A DNA stretch of 64,000 bases from Roseibium polysiphoniae (GCF_014842925.1 NZ_JACYXJ010000002.1:1-64000); one strand, 5' to 3'. Positions 38,689 through 47,892 are shown, counted from the first letter of the stretch. The notes: generated by a model not told the origin, from the sequence alone. Program-made: numbers and translations.

Positions 38689-39150
38689 CTATTTGTAGAA
38701 GTCGGCCGGGCAAACGCTGTCGGACAGAGTTTCGCGCGCACCCTTGAGAGAGAAGGAGGCGTAGCGCTCGTCATCGAATTTGACGGCCAGAGAGACACCG
38801 GTTCGCAGCTTGTTCCAAAGCACGGTGTAGCCGTCGGCGCAGGCTGCACAGTTTGTCTGCACATATCCCTTCGCGTCGGCGTCCATCTTGAGCATGCTCC
38901 GGTCGATCACGACGCGAATCTTCTTCCGTGCCGGGGCATTTCTGCCGTCTATGTCGATGTCGACCACGGTGCCGGAAACGCTGCGCGACCGGTTGCACCA
39001 GATCGTAAAGCGCGAACCGTCGGCAGTTTCCGTCCAGTATTTCTCAAATCCCTGGACCTTGTCAGTCTTCCAGTTTCCGGTTTGCGCTGCAAAAGTGGGC
39101 CCCGCATAAAAGGCCAATGGTAGTAGTAAAATTAGTGTCTTTTTAAACAT
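38689..39150 (-). CDS. Secreted protein of unknown function
   Basis: 153 aa from ATG 39150 (GGGGGAT upstream). A signal peptide (MFKKTLILLLPLAFYAGPTFA) is followed by a beta-rich domain that includes GSRFTIWCNRS, VVDIDIDGRNAPARKKIRVVIDR and a C-terminal ASFSLKGARETLSDSVCPADFYK. This looks like the periplasmic proteins that measure or bind something through an invasion-associated-locus-like or beta-sandwich fold, but I do not recognise the family. It is divergent from pccA. Confidence 0.7.
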   Translation of the reverse strand: MFKKTLILLLPLAFYAGPTFAAQTGNWKTDKVQGFEKYWTETADGSRFTIWCNRSRSVSGTVVDIDIDGRNAPARKKIRVVIDRSMLKMDADAKGYVQTNCAACADGYTVLWNKLRTGVSLAVKFDDERYASFSLKGARETLSDSVCPADFYK

Positions 39151-39394
39151 TGGAATATCCCCCAATTCCCACGTAGCAAAAGGACATAAAACTGTTAAAA
39201 ATGACTATACTTTTATTGATGTTGCCAAAGCTGCCTCGCGAATTGTTTTTAGCAATTTCCGAGGCCGCAACATTTTTGCACTGGGGCGCGGCGCGCAGGT
39301 TGCACTTTCGGCCAGTCATCCTTTGGACATATTGCGCCGCGCTATCGGTGCGCCTAAAACATTTGCACGAAAAAATAATCTGGGCGGAGCGCGC

Positions 39395-41407
39395 ATGTTC
39401 TCGAAGATACTGATTGCCAACCGGGGCGAGATTGCTTGCCGTGTCATCAAGACCGCAAGGCGCATGGGCATTAAGACCGTTGCAGTCTACTCGGATGCGG
39501 ATCGGGATGCCGTTCATGTCGAGATGGCGGATGAAGCGGTTCATATCGGCCCGGCTGCTGCGGCCGAATCCTACCTGATTCCGGAAAAGATCATTGCGGC
39601 CTGCAAGGAGACCGGCGCCGAGGCGGTTCACCCGGGCTACGGATTTCTGTCCGAACGGGCGAGCTTTCCCGAAATGCTTGCGAAGGAAGGCATTGTCTTC
39701 ATCGGCCCGAACAAGCGCGCCATCGAGGCGATGGGCGACAAGATCGAATCCAAGAAATTCGCCAATGATGCCAATGTGAGCACCGTTCCCGGATATCTGG
39801 GCGAAATCCATTCCGCCGAGCAGGCTGTCGAGATTGCCAAAGACATCGGTTTCCCGGTGATGATCAAGGCGTCCGCCGGTGGTGGCGGCAAGGGCATGCG
39901 CATCGCCTGGAGTGCCGATGAGGTCAATGACGGCTACGTTCGCTCCAAGTCGGAAGCGGCCTCGTCCTTCGGCGATGATCGCGTCTTCATCGAGAAGTTC
40001 ATCGAAAACCCACGGCACATCGAAATTCAGGTTCTGGGCGACAAGCATGGCAACGCCATCTATCTGGGCGAGCGTGAGTGTTCGATCCAGCGCCGGAACC
40101 AAAAGGTCATCGAGGAAGCGCCGTCGCCGCTTCTGGATGAAGAGACCCGCCGGAAAATGGGCGAGCAGGCCGTCGCTCTTGCCAAGGCTGTGGACTATGA
40201 CAGTGCCGGTACGGTCGAGTTTGTCGCCGGTCAGGACAAGAGCTTCTTCTTCCTGGAAATGAACACCCGCCTGCAGGTGGAACATCCGGTCACCGAACTG
40301 ATCACGGGCGTCGACCTTGTCGAGCAGATGATCCGCGTTGCCGCCGGCGAGAAGCTGGCGCTCAGCCAGGACGACGTCAAGCTGAACGGCTGGTCGGTCG
40401 AAAGCCGCATCTACGCCGAAGACCCTTACCGCAATTTCCTGCCGTCGATTGGCCGCCTCGTGCGCTACACGCCGCCGGAAGAGGGTATCGAGGATGGTGT
40501 GACGGTCCGCAATGACACGGGTGTTGTCGAAGGATCGGAGATCTCAATGTTCTACGATCCGATGATCGCCAAGCTGATCACCCATGCCCCGACGCGCGCC
40601 GAAGCGATCGAGGCCATGAGCGATGCGCTTGATGCGTTCTATGTCGATGGCATCCAGCACAATGTGCCGTTCCTGACGGCGCTTATGAACCATCCGCGCT
40701 GGCGTTCGGGCGATCTTTCCACCAGCTTCATTGCCGACGAATATCCCGAGGGCTTCGAGCCAGCGCAACCGGATGCGGCGGCGCTTGAGCTGTTGAGCGC
40801 TGTTGCCCTGTCCATGGGCGCGCTCGGCCGGGAGCGGCTCGATCATCTGCCGGATCGCCTGCGGCCGCACTCGGGCGAGATCCGGGAAGACTGGGTGGTC
40901 AAGCTCGACAAGACCTACATGCCGGTTCGTCTGGCTGCAGGCTATCCGGGAAGCCCGGTCGAGATTGATGTGGCCGTTGGGGGGGGGGCTGTCGTCACGG
41001 TGCTGTCTGACTGGGCACCTGGCGACAATCTGTGGGAAGGGTCCGTTGGCGGACGCAAGGTGACTGTTCAGGTCCGTTCCGTACTCGGCGGCTATCGCCT
41101 CGACTGGCAGGGCTATTCGGTCGTTGCCAAGGTCATGACGCCCAGAATTGCCGAGCTTGATGGCCTGATGCCGGAAAAGCTGCCGCCCGACACCTCGAAG
41201 ATGCTTCTTTGCCCGATGCCGGGGCTGGTGGTTTCGATCGCAGTTGAAGAAGGCCAGGAGATCAAGGCCGGCGAACAATTGGCGGTTGTCGAAGCGATGA
41301 AAATGGAGAATGTTCTGCGGGCCGAGCGTGACTGCACGGTGACCGCGATCAAGGCTGCAGCTGGCGACAGCCTGGCCGTTGACGCGGTGATCATGGAATT
41401 CTCCTGA
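39395..41407 (+). CDS. pccA: Acetyl/propionyl-CoA carboxylase alpha subunit (biotin carboxylase-BCCP)
   Basis: 670 aa from ATG 39395 (GGGCGGAG upstream); frame open earlier without support. The biotin carboxylase part begins FSKILIANRGEIACRVIKTARRMG and has the ATP loop KASAGGGGKGMR and EMNTRLQVEHPVTE. A linker/BT domain follows, then BCCP with Lys636 in EAMKMEN as the biotin site near the C-terminus. Together with PccB it feeds propionyl-CoA into the methylmalonyl-CoA route. Confidence 0.95.
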   Translation: MFSKILIANRGEIACRVIKTARRMGIKTVAVYSDADRDAVHVEMADEAVHIGPAAAAESYLIPEKIIAACKETGAEAVHPGYGFLSERASFPEMLAKEGIVFIGPNKRAIEAMGDKIESKKFANDANVSTVPGYLGEIHSAEQAVEIAKDIGFPVMIKASAGGGGKGMRIAWSADEVNDGYVRSKSEAASSFGDDRVFIEKFIENPRHIEIQVLGDKHGNAIYLGERECSIQRRNQKVIEEAPSPLLDEETRRKMGEQAVALAKAVDYDSAGTVEFVAGQDKSFFFLEMNTRLQVEHPVTELITGVDLVEQMIRVAAGEKLALSQDDVKLNGWSVESRIYAEDPYRNFLPSIGRLVRYTPPEEGIEDGVTVRNDTGVVEGSEISMFYDPMIAKLITHAPTRAEAIEAMSDALDAFYVDGIQHNVPFLTALMNHPRWRSGDLSTSFIADEYPEGFEPAQPDAAALELLSAVALSMGALGRERLDHLPDRLRPHSGEIREDWVVKLDKTYMPVRLAAGYPGSPVEIDVAVGGGAVVTVLSDWAPGDNLWEGSVGGRKVTVQVRSVLGGYRLDWQGYSVVAKVMTPRIAELDGLMPEKLPPDTSKMLLCPMPGLVVSIAVEEGQEIKAGEQLAVVEAMKMENVLRAERDCTVTAIKAAAGDSLAVDAVIMEFS

Positions 41408-41422
41408 CGCCGAAAGGCTCGC

Positions 41423-42082
41423 ATGACCTACAAAACCGTTCTCTTTGACCTCGACGGGACCCTGACGGACCCGTTCGAGGGCATCACGCGTTCGATCCAA
41501 TATGCGCTCGAGCGCATGGGAGCCGAGGTTCCGGCGGAGGAAGACCTTCGCTGGTGCATCGGGCCGCCGCTGTGGGACAGTTTTTCGGCTCTTCTCGACA
41601 CTCAGGATCGTGCCATCCAGGACGAGGCAGTCGCTTTTTACCGCGAACGCTTCACCGTGACCGGGCTCTACGAGAACACCTTGATCGAGGGGATCGACGG
41701 GCTGGTGTCCGATCTGGTTGCGGACGGTCGCAGGCTCTTTGTCGCCACCTCCAAGCCGCACGCCTATGCCGGCAAAATCGTAGAGCATTTCGGCCTCATG
41801 CCGTATTTCGGCAAGGTCTATGGTTCAGAGCTGGACGGCACGCGGTCCGCCAAGGCCGAGTTGATCGAGCATATCCTCAGCGAAGAAGGCCTGTCGGCGT
41901 CTGATTGCGCCATGATCGGCGACCGCAAACACGATCTGATTGGCGCCAATGCCAACAAGGTCGACGGTTTCGGTGTCATGTGGGGCTATGGCAGCCGAGA
42001 TGAGCTGGAAGGCGAACAGCCCGTGGCGGTAGTCGAGACACCCACTGCGCTTGGTGCAGCGCTGGGCCTTCGTTCGGCCTAG
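41423..42082 (+). CDS. HAD-family phosphatase
   Basis: 219 aa. Motif I FDLDGTLTDPFEG, a helical cap of the phosphoglycolate phosphatase type (RSIQYALERMGAEVPAEEDLRWCIGPPLWDSF), motif II FVATSKPHAYA, and motif IV MIGDRKHDLIGANANKVDGFGVMWGYGS. It lies 15 bp after pccA, so probably on the same transcript. It could act as a phosphoglycolate or nucleotide phosphatase; no direct evidence for substrate. Confidence 0.88.
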   Translation: MTYKTVLFDLDGTLTDPFEGITRSIQYALERMGAEVPAEEDLRWCIGPPLWDSFSALLDTQDRAIQDEAVAFYRERFTVTGLYENTLIEGIDGLVSDLVADGRRLFVATSKPHAYAGKIVEHFGLMPYFGKVYGSELDGTRSAKAELIEHILSEEGLSASDCAMIGDRKHDLIGANANKVDGFGVMWGYGSRDELEGEQPVAVVETPTALGAALGLRSA

Positions 42083-42322
42083 GGCTTCTGCTTACGGGCG
42101 ATCGATAGCAGAGACTGCTGTCGACAATCCCTCTGCTGCTGATTGATCCAGGGCTTCGGTAGGCCACGTGGAAGAATTGGTCATCGGGAGGGCCTGTTCC
42201 GACCGCATGCTTTGCGCTCCGGGCTGTCCTGCCTTTACAAAGCAATCTTTGGAATGCGATTAACTCACTTCTCAGCAGAATGCGGTTTCAAACCTTATAG
42301 TACCGTTCCAAGGATTTATGCG

Positions 42323-43162
42323 ATGACCTTTTTTCAAATGGTTGCCAGCGCGGAAGAACGGAACAATTCGCATTTGTGTATCGGGCTCGACCCAAAACTG
42401 TCGCAAGTCCCGCAACACATTCAAAACAACCATAACGCGCTTTTCGACTTTTGCACTGCGATCGTGGATGCGACCAAGGATTTGGCCAGCTGCTATAAAC
42501 CTCAAATCGCCTATTTCGCGGCTGAGGATGCGTGCGACGTGCTGAAATCACTGATCGGCTATATTCACGAAACAACGGAGATACCTGTTGTTCTGGACGC
42601 CAAGCGCGGTGATATCGACTCAACCACCGAGCGCTACGCCGCAGAGGCCTTCGAGGTTTACAAGGCGGATGCTGTCACCGCCAATCCCTACCTTGGGATC
42701 GATGGCATTGCACCCTTTACCCAGTATGAAAACAAAGGCGTCTTTGTTCTTTGCAAAACCTCAAACGCCTCTGCGCCGCAGTTGCAGGATTGCGTATTGC
42801 AGAATGGGCGCAGGCTCTATGAACATGTCGCGGAATTGGCGGCCACGGAGTGGAACGGCGCTGGCAATGTCGGGCTGGTTGTTGGCGCAACAATGCCCGA
42901 AGAGGCGTTGGCAGTGCGAGAGATCGTTGGCCAAATGCCGCTTCTCATCCCGGGCGTCGGCGCGCAAGGTGGCTCACTGGAACAGATCATTGCCGCCGCT
43001 GCCGGGGGCGGTATTTTGATCAACTCTGCCAGAGCGATCAATTACGCCGGCTCGGGAGAGGATTTCGCGCATCGTGCAAGGAGCGCTGCCAAGGCACTTC
43101 GTGATGACATAAACGAAATGGCACGGCAGAAGAACAAGCAGGTATTTGTCTCCTACACATAG
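42323..43162 (+). CDS. pyrF: Orotidine-5'-phosphate decarboxylase (type 2)
   Basis: 279 aa from ATG 42323 with AAGGA at 42310-42314; a long open stretch upstream is not supported. It has the catalytic LDAKRGDI (Lys94) and the type-2 signatures AVTANPYLGIDGIAPF and VGATMPEEALAVREIVGQMPLLIPGVGAQGG. It makes UMP from OMP. This is the longer mycobacterial/myxococcal-type enzyme rather than the 230-residue E. coli type usual in rhizobia. Codon use and the lower GC of the first 100 bp differ a little from neighbours. Confidence 0.9.
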   Translation: MTFFQMVASAEERNNSHLCIGLDPKLSQVPQHIQNNHNALFDFCTAIVDATKDLASCYKPQIAYFAAEDACDVLKSLIGYIHETTEIPVVLDAKRGDIDSTTERYAAEAFEVYKADAVTANPYLGIDGIAPFTQYENKGVFVLCKTSNASAPQLQDCVLQNGRRLYEHVAELAATEWNGAGNVGLVVGATMPEEALAVREIVGQMPLLIPGVGAQGGSLEQIIAAAAGGGILINSARAINYAGSGEDFAHRARSAAKALRDDINEMARQKNKQVFVSYT

Positions 43163-43335
43163 CGACGTGTTGGCAGGGCGACGGCCTTCGTGTGCTGTAG
43201 TCACCCGTCCTTTGATACACGTTGCGGAGTAAGAATGCTGCATCCGACGCCGGGCCTTCCTCATGCTTGAGCCTATTTCTTCAGCTTGCACCTTCGCACA
43301 TCAGTCGCTAAATCTGCTTTCAGTGAGAGTGAAAT

Positions 43336-43474
43336 GTTCTCGGGGCGGGGTGCGACTCCCCACCGGCGGTATCAGGGAAACCTGGAGCCCGCGAGCGCCT
43401 TGGAAAATTGTTCAAGGGTCAGCAGATTCGGTGAGAAGCCGAAGCCGACGGTCATAGTCCGGATGAAAGAGAAC
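43336..43474 (+). promoter_or_regulatory. FMN riboswitch (RFN element)
   Basis: The conserved RFN features are readable in order. The closing stem starts GTTCTC at 43336 and ends GAGAAC at 43474. Between them come GGGGCGGGGTGCGACTCCCC ACCGGCGGT, the GAGCCCGCGAGCG segment, GGTCAGCAGATTCGGTGAGA, and GCCGACGGTCATAGTCCGGATG. It binds flavin mononucleotide and shuts down the downstream gene. A further hairpin (43487-43505, GCCCGT / ACGGGC) without a U-tract lies between the aptamer and the ribN start and may be the expression platform. Confidence 0.95.
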
Positions 43475-43553
43475 GCACGGCAGGAAGCCCGTTTCGAACA
43501 CGGGCGGCCTCCGTTCGTCTGCCCTGTGCCATTTGCGAGCCGAGGTTGACGAG

Positions 43554-44468
43554 ATGACAGGACTGAACGGACTGAGAATGCCCTTGATGGCTGCCGGTTT
43601 GATGGTGGCGGCGGGGGCGTCCTTTGCAGCGGTCAATGTGGCGATCCAGACAGCGACGATGAAACTGGGCATGCCGTCCTCTTCCGTGGTGTTCTGGCAG
43701 TACGCCGCAGCTCTCGCCTGTGCGCTGCCCTGGCTTGTCAGGCGCGGGCTGTCAGGCCTTGCGACCAAGCAGCCGGGGCTGCACCTGCTGCGGGTGGCTC
43801 TTGCGGTTGCCGGGGTTCAGCTGTGGGGCGCAGGCCTTGCGTCCGTTCCAATCTGGCAGGCCATTGCGCTGGTGATGACATCGCCCTTTTTCGTCATCAT
43901 TGGCGCCTGGCTGTTGTTGGGCGAGCGGATCGGTTTTGCGCGCTGGGCGGCAACTTTGCTCGGCTTCGCAGGTGCGATGATCATCCTCGAGCCCTGGTCA
44001 GACCGGTTTCAGCTGGCCGCGCTTCTGCCTCTGGGAGCTGCTGCTTTCTGGGCAGGGGCATCTCTTCTGACCAAGAAGCTGACCGCCTTTGAGCCTGCGG
44101 ACACGGTGACCATCTATCTGCTCTTGCTGCTGACGCCGGTCAATTTCGGCCTCGCCCTGGCTGAAGGATTTGTCATGCCGCAGGGGATCGGCATCGCCGC
44201 GATCGCGGCCGCTGGCGTCCTGACGGTGGTGGCGAACTACTGTCTTACGCTGGCCTATTCACGTTCGGATGCTGCCTTCATTCAGCCATTTGATCATCTG
44301 AAACTGCCGCTCAACGTGTTCTTCGGCTGGTTGGCCTTTCAATATGCGCCCAGCGGACCCTTCTGGCTCGGAGCCCTGACGATCGTTGGTGCATCGCTCT
44401 ATGTCATGCACGATGAAAAAAGCCGGGCCCCGCAGCGGCAAACCGACACTGAGGAGGCGCGCGCGTGA
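43554..44468 (+). CDS. ribN: Riboflavin importer RibN (EamA/DMT family)
   Basis: 304 aa from ATG 43554 (GAGG at 43542-43545). Ten TM helices in two EamA repeats. The protein family alone is broad, but the FMN riboswitch directly upstream identifies it as the RibN type first described in Rhizobium, a riboflavin importer. The 3' end overlaps the acyP GTG by 4 bp. Expression is expected to rise when FMN is low. Confidence 0.9.
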   Translation: MTGLNGLRMPLMAAGLMVAAGASFAAVNVAIQTATMKLGMPSSSVVFWQYAAALACALPWLVRRGLSGLATKQPGLHLLRVALAVAGVQLWGAGLASVPIWQAIALVMTSPFFVIIGAWLLLGERIGFARWAATLLGFAGAMIILEPWSDRFQLAALLPLGAAAFWAGASLLTKKLTAFEPADTVTIYLLLLLTPVNFGLALAEGFVMPQGIGIAAIAAAGVLTVVANYCLTLAYSRSDAAFIQPFDHLKLPLNVFFGWLAFQYAPSGPFWLGALTIVGASLYVMHDEKSRAPQRQTDTEEARA

Positions 44469-44755
44469 GCGAGTCCGACTTCGTTTCCTACTATGTGACC
44501 GTGAAAGGCCGGGTGCAGGGGGTGGGCTACCGCGCCTGGTGCGCGGCGGAGGCTGAAAGCCGGGGCTTGAGCGGCTGGATCCGCAACCGGCGCGATGGCT
44601 TCGTCGAGGCGGTCTATCATGGCCGCGCCGACCGGGTGAAAGAGATGGTTGCCCTGTCTGAAGAGGGGCCGGAGCTGGCCCGGATCGACAGGATCCTGGC
44701 GCACCCTTGTGACCCGCCCGATGTGGCCGGCTTCGTGCGCCGGCCGACTTACTGA
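44465..44755 (+). CDS. acyP: Acylphosphatase
   Basis: 96 aa, with a GTG start overlapping the ribN TGA. It has the active-site loop VKGRVQGVGYRAW with catalytic Arg23 and the GWIRNRRDG block with catalytic Asn41. It hydrolyses acyl phosphates in the cytosol. Co-transcription with ribN under the FMN riboswitch is implied by the overlap. Confidence 0.93.
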   Translation: MSESDFVSYYVTVKGRVQGVGYRAWCAAEAESRGLSGWIRNRRDGFVEAVYHGRADRVKEMVALSEEGPELARIDRILAHPCDPPDVAGFVRRPTY

Positions 44756-44787
44756 GCGCCGCCTACTAGTTGGTACCCGGGTAACAC

Positions 44788-45489
44788 TCAAACTGTCGGG
44801 CCGAAGATCTTTTCGAACTCGGTGCGCAGGACGATGTCATTCTCCGGCATGCTGACCGGAATGCCCAGATCGACCAGGCTGGTGACGCCGTGTTCCTGCA
44901 CGCCGCAGGGCACGATGCCGGAGAAATGCTCCAGATCCGGTTCGACATTGAAGCTGATGCCGTGGAAGGTCACCCATTTGCGCAGGCGAATGCCGATGGC
45001 GGCGATCTTGTCTTCAACGGTCGCGTCGCGCTCGGGACGGCGAACCCAGACGCCAACCCGGTCCTCCCGGCGTTCGCCGCGGATGTGATAGTGCCACAAG
45101 GCGCTGATGACCCAGGCTTCGAGCGCCGCCACAAAGGCCCGCACATCCTGGCGCCGGCGCTTGAGATCCAGCATGACATAGGCGACCCGCTGGCCGGGGC
45201 CGTGATAGGTGTGCTGTCCGCCGCGCCCGGTCTGGTAGACTGGAAAGCGGTTCGGCGCGATCAGGTCGGCGTCATTGGCGCTGGTGCCAGCGGTATAAAG
45301 GGGAGGGTGCTCCAGCAGCCAGACGCGCTCATTGGCCTCGCCGGAGGCGATTCGCGCCACATGGGCCTCCATCTCCGCCATCGCCGTCTCATAGTCCACA
45401 AGGGCGTCAGAGACGACCCATTCCACCGGCGGGGCGTCCAAAAGGGGGCGAAAATCGGCGCTGAGGGTGTCTCTTTGTGGAGCAGGCAT
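44788..45489 (-). CDS. lipB: Octanoyl-[ACP]:protein N-octanoyltransferase
   Basis: 233 aa. Motifs: [42 protein letters not shown], catalytic Lys161 ([20 protein letters not shown]) and acyl-accepting Cys195 ([15 protein letters not shown]). It attaches octanoate to lipoyl domains; LipA then adds sulfur. It is convergent with acyP and divergent from the fliN-like gene. Confidence 0.95.
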   Translation of the reverse strand: MPAPQRDTLSADFRPLLDAPPVEWVVSDALVDYETAMAEMEAHVARIASGEANERVWLLEHPPLYTAGTSANDADLIAPNRFPVYQTGRGGQHTYHGPGQRVAYVMLDLKRRRQDVRAFVAALEAWVISALWHYHIRGERREDRVGVWVRRPERDATVEDKIAAIGIRLRKWVTFHGISFNVEPDLEHFSGIVPCGVQEHGVTSLVDLGIPVSMPENDIVLRTEFEKIFGPTV

Positions 45490-45589
45490 TGGCTTGAGGC
45501 TTTTGCTGATTTTTTCAAACGGGAAGGCGTGTTAAGCATGAACGCATGCGGTGCCATGAGCACTTCACACATATAGGCGGAACCTTCCG

Positions 45590-45856
45590 ATGGCCACCTT
45601 CGATGAAATCAATGTCGATATTTCCGTTGTCTTGGGCGCATCCGAGATGCCGGTTCACCAGCTTTTGCGCATGGGCCGTGGCGCGGTGATCGACCTGGAC
45701 GTCAACGAAGACGACGATGTGGAGATCTACGCCAACAGCACTTTGGTCGCGCGCGGACAGGTGGTTCTCTTGGGCGAAAGGATCGGGATCTCGGTCACGG
45801 AAGTGCTCCTTAGAGGTCCGGAATTCCGCGCGCCGCGCCTGGACGGACCGCTTTAG
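45590..45856 (+). CDS. fliN: Short FliN-type flagellar motor switch protein
   Basis: 88 aa, only the SpoA/FliN C-ring domain: VDISVVLGASEMPVHQLLRMGRGAVIDLDVNEDDDVEIYANSTLVARGQVVLLGERIGISVTEVL. The usual N-terminal extension of FliN is missing. It stands alone between lipB and a tRNA gene, away from any flagellar cluster in this window. It could be the sole FliN or an extra SpoA paralogue; the genome-wide set of fli genes would decide. Confidence 0.85.
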   Translation: MATFDEINVDISVVLGASEMPVHQLLRMGRGAVIDLDVNEDDDVEIYANSTLVARGQVVLLGERIGISVTEVLLRGPEFRAPRLDGPL

Positions 45857-46003
45857 GACATTCTTTGCCGGCGCGGAAAAATCGCGCCGGGATCTTTTTC
45901 CACGAGCTTGTGAAATAAACTGAAAAGCGCCCTTGCACAGCAGAATCCCTTTTGCTACATGGGGCTCCTCGTCGCCGAGAGGTGGCGGGTGCTACCAGAA
46001 AAT

Positions 46004-46090
46004 GCGGTCGTGGCGGAATTGGTAGACGCGCAGCGTTGAGGTCGCTGTCCGGTAACACGGGTGGAAGTTCGAGTCTTCTCGACCGCACCA
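46004..46090 (+). tRNA. tRNA-Leu(GAG), integration site of the prophage
   Basis: An 87-nt tRNA with a 7-bp acceptor (GCGGTCG / CGACCGC), discriminator A and encoded CCA. The anticodon loop TTGAGGT gives GAG (46038-46040), hence leucine CUC. The long variable arm is a class II trait, as expected for Leu. The prophage integrase begins about 130 bp downstream, so the 3' end of this gene is the likely attL core. The matching attR copy is not in the window. Confidence 0.95.
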
Positions 46091-46125
46091 TCGATCACAC
46101 TACCAAGTGATTGATATCTAAAGAG

Positions 46126-46149
46126 AACCGGCCTATGGCCGGTTTTTTT
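46126..46149 (+). terminator. Terminator after tRNA-Leu
   Basis: A perfect 8-bp stem (AACCGGCC, loop TAT, GGCCGGTT) runs into seven Ts. It separates tRNA transcription from the integrase. Confidence 0.9.
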
Positions 46150-46169
46150 ATTGACCAAATTCCCGATAT

Positions 46170-46201
46170 TGCCCTACATTTTGCCCTACAATCTGCCCTA
46201 C
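46170..46201 (+). repeat. Three phased direct repeats before the integrase gene
   Basis: TGCCCTAC occurs at 46170-46177, 46182-46189 and 46194-46201, exactly 12 bp apart, between the tRNA terminator and the integrase start. Position and spacing suit arm-type binding sites for a tyrosine integrase or its excisionase near attL. Seen directly; binding is inferred. Confidence 0.75.
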
Positions 46202-46223
46202 TTTAAACTTGTTGGGTTTGCGG

Positions 46224-47609
46224 GTGACGGATGAAAACCGCTATCTAAAACAGCGCCAAGGGCGCTGGCACTATATTAGGCGCGTGCCTAAACGCGTGGG
46301 TCATCTGGATGGCCGGGGCAAAATAGAAATCTCCCTGACAACAAATTCTCTGGACGTGGCGCGCTTGCGCCGGGATGCCATGGAAGAAGCGGACACGCTG
46401 TATTGGGCGTCGCTTCTGGGTGGCGGGGAAAGTGCCGTCGATCCGGCCACCGCACGTTACAAAGCGGCGCAACAGCGGGCGCTGGCGCTGGGGTTTGTCT
46501 GGAAGTCCGCAAGCGACCTTTTGGATCATGCGCCGGTGGATGAGCTGCTGGAGCGGCTGGAGGCGCTCAAAAGCCGTCCGGAGGCCGGTCTGAAGGCAGA
46601 TGCGGAAGCGTTGCTTGGAACGGTGCCCAAGCCGTCCGTAACCGTGTCCAAGGCGCTTGAAATCTTCCTGACCGAAATCGCGCCGGATGAACTGACCGGC
46701 AAGAGCAAGGCTCAACGGGCTTCATATGAGAAGGTCAAGCGCCGGGCGGTGACGAATTTCATTCAGGTGGTCGGGGACAAGGATCTTGGTGAGATCACCC
46801 GGCAGGATGCGCTCGCCTTTTATGACTGGTGGCAAAAGCGGGTGACCGGCGAGAAGGGCCTGAAGCGGCTCTCCGGCAATTCGGCCAACCGGGACGTCGG
46901 CAACATGCGGCGGCTCTATACAGAGTATTTTCGCCGCCTTGGGGAAGAGGCGCGGGACAATCCGTTCCGGAACCTGTCCTTCCGCGATCCCAAGGCCTTG
47001 AAACAGGATGTGCCGCCGTTCCCGGTGACTTGGCTGAAAGACCGGTTCCTGTCGCCGGGGGCGTTTGACGGGCTGAACCGCGAAGCGGCGCTGTTGCTTT
47101 TGGCTTTGATCGAGACGGGCTGTCGTCCGTCTGAACTCTGCAACATTACAGGCGACCAGATCCATCTGGAGGCAGAGGTGCCGTTTCTCGAGATCCGGTT
47201 TCGGGAAGACAGGGCGATCAAGACGGAATCGAGCGTCCGGCAGATCCCCTTGATTGGGGTTTCCCTGGAAGCGATGAAACGCGCGCCGGACGGGTTTCCG
47301 CGCTACCGGGACAAGGAAACAAATTTCTCTGCTGCGGCCATGAAGCACTTGCGCAGGACGGGTCTTTTGCCGTCAGATAACCACAGGGTGTATTCGCTCC
47401 GACATTCGTTCGAGAGCCGGATGAAGGAAGCGCATCTGGACTATGAGCTACGCTGCCTGCTGATGGGGCATGCGATTACGCGACCTGACTATGGCGACGG
47501 TGGATCGCTCAAGTACCGACAGCGGGAGCTTGCAAAAATCGAGTTGCCGTTTTCGCTCGAGGTTTTCGACCGGTTGAGGCGGCCGGAGGTGAGGCGAAAG
47601 AAGGTTTGA
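46224..47609 (+). CDS. int: Prophage tyrosine integrase
   Basis: 461 aa from GTG 46224; TTG codons at 46209 and 46212 are alternatives and no site has a clear ribosome binding site. The N-terminal DUF6538-like segment (YLKQRQGRWHYIRRVPKRV) and a SAM-like core-binding region are followed by the catalytic domain: Arg in ETGCRPSELCNITG, YSLRHSF (the usual HxxR histidine is Tyr), His in LLMGHAI and nucleophile Tyr in RPDYGDGG. It inserts the element at tRNA-Leu. It is the first gene of the prophage. Confidence 0.92.
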   Translation: MTDENRYLKQRQGRWHYIRRVPKRVGHLDGRGKIEISLTTNSLDVARLRRDAMEEADTLYWASLLGGGESAVDPATARYKAAQQRALALGFVWKSASDLLDHAPVDELLERLEALKSRPEAGLKADAEALLGTVPKPSVTVSKALEIFLTEIAPDELTGKSKAQRASYEKVKRRAVTNFIQVVGDKDLGEITRQDALAFYDWWQKRVTGEKGLKRLSGNSANRDVGNMRRLYTEYFRRLGEEARDNPFRNLSFRDPKALKQDVPPFPVTWLKDRFLSPGAFDGLNREAALLLLALIETGCRPSELCNITGDQIHLEAEVPFLEIRFREDRAIKTESSVRQIPLIGVSLEAMKRAPDGFPRYRDKETNFSAAAMKHLRRTGLLPSDNHRVYSLRHSFESRMKEAHLDYELRCLLMGHAITRPDYGDGGSLKYRQRELAKIELPFSLEVFDRLRRPEVRRKKV

Positions 47610-47622
47610 TAGGGAGGGGAAT

Positions 47623-47892
47623 ATGCAGAAAGAGAATGTCGGCTTTCAAGCCTTCGCGGCGGAAGTGTTCAAGCGTGATCCAGAGCTTTACGAAGAGGCG
47701 ATGACCGCTGCCCGCGAGTTCGTGAAAACGCGCAAGCGTCATTGGCTGGACCGGTCACGGGCAGGGGAGCTGGAAGAGTTGAATACGACCGGTGCGGTTG
47801 TCAATGCGATGGCTTTTCTTCAGGTATCGGACATTCAGGAGGTACAGGATCTGTCGGGCTTCAGCATTCCGGGGATGCGGTTGCATCGGTGA
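47623..47892 (+). CDS. Small helical phage protein of unknown function
   Basis: 89 aa, ATG 14 bp after the integrase stop with AGGGAGGGG as ribosome binding site, so it is probably co-transcribed. Mostly helical and charged (FAAEVFKRDPELYEEAMTAAREFVKTRKRHWLDRS), no TM. An excisionase-like role is possible from position only. A 38-codon frame begins at its stop (GTGA overlap, 47889-48005) and may be a further tiny gene. Confidence 0.6.
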   Translation: MQKENVGFQAFAAEVFKRDPELYEEAMTAAREFVKTRKRHWLDRSRAGELEELNTTGAVVNAMAFLQVSDIQEVQDLSGFSIPGMRLHR

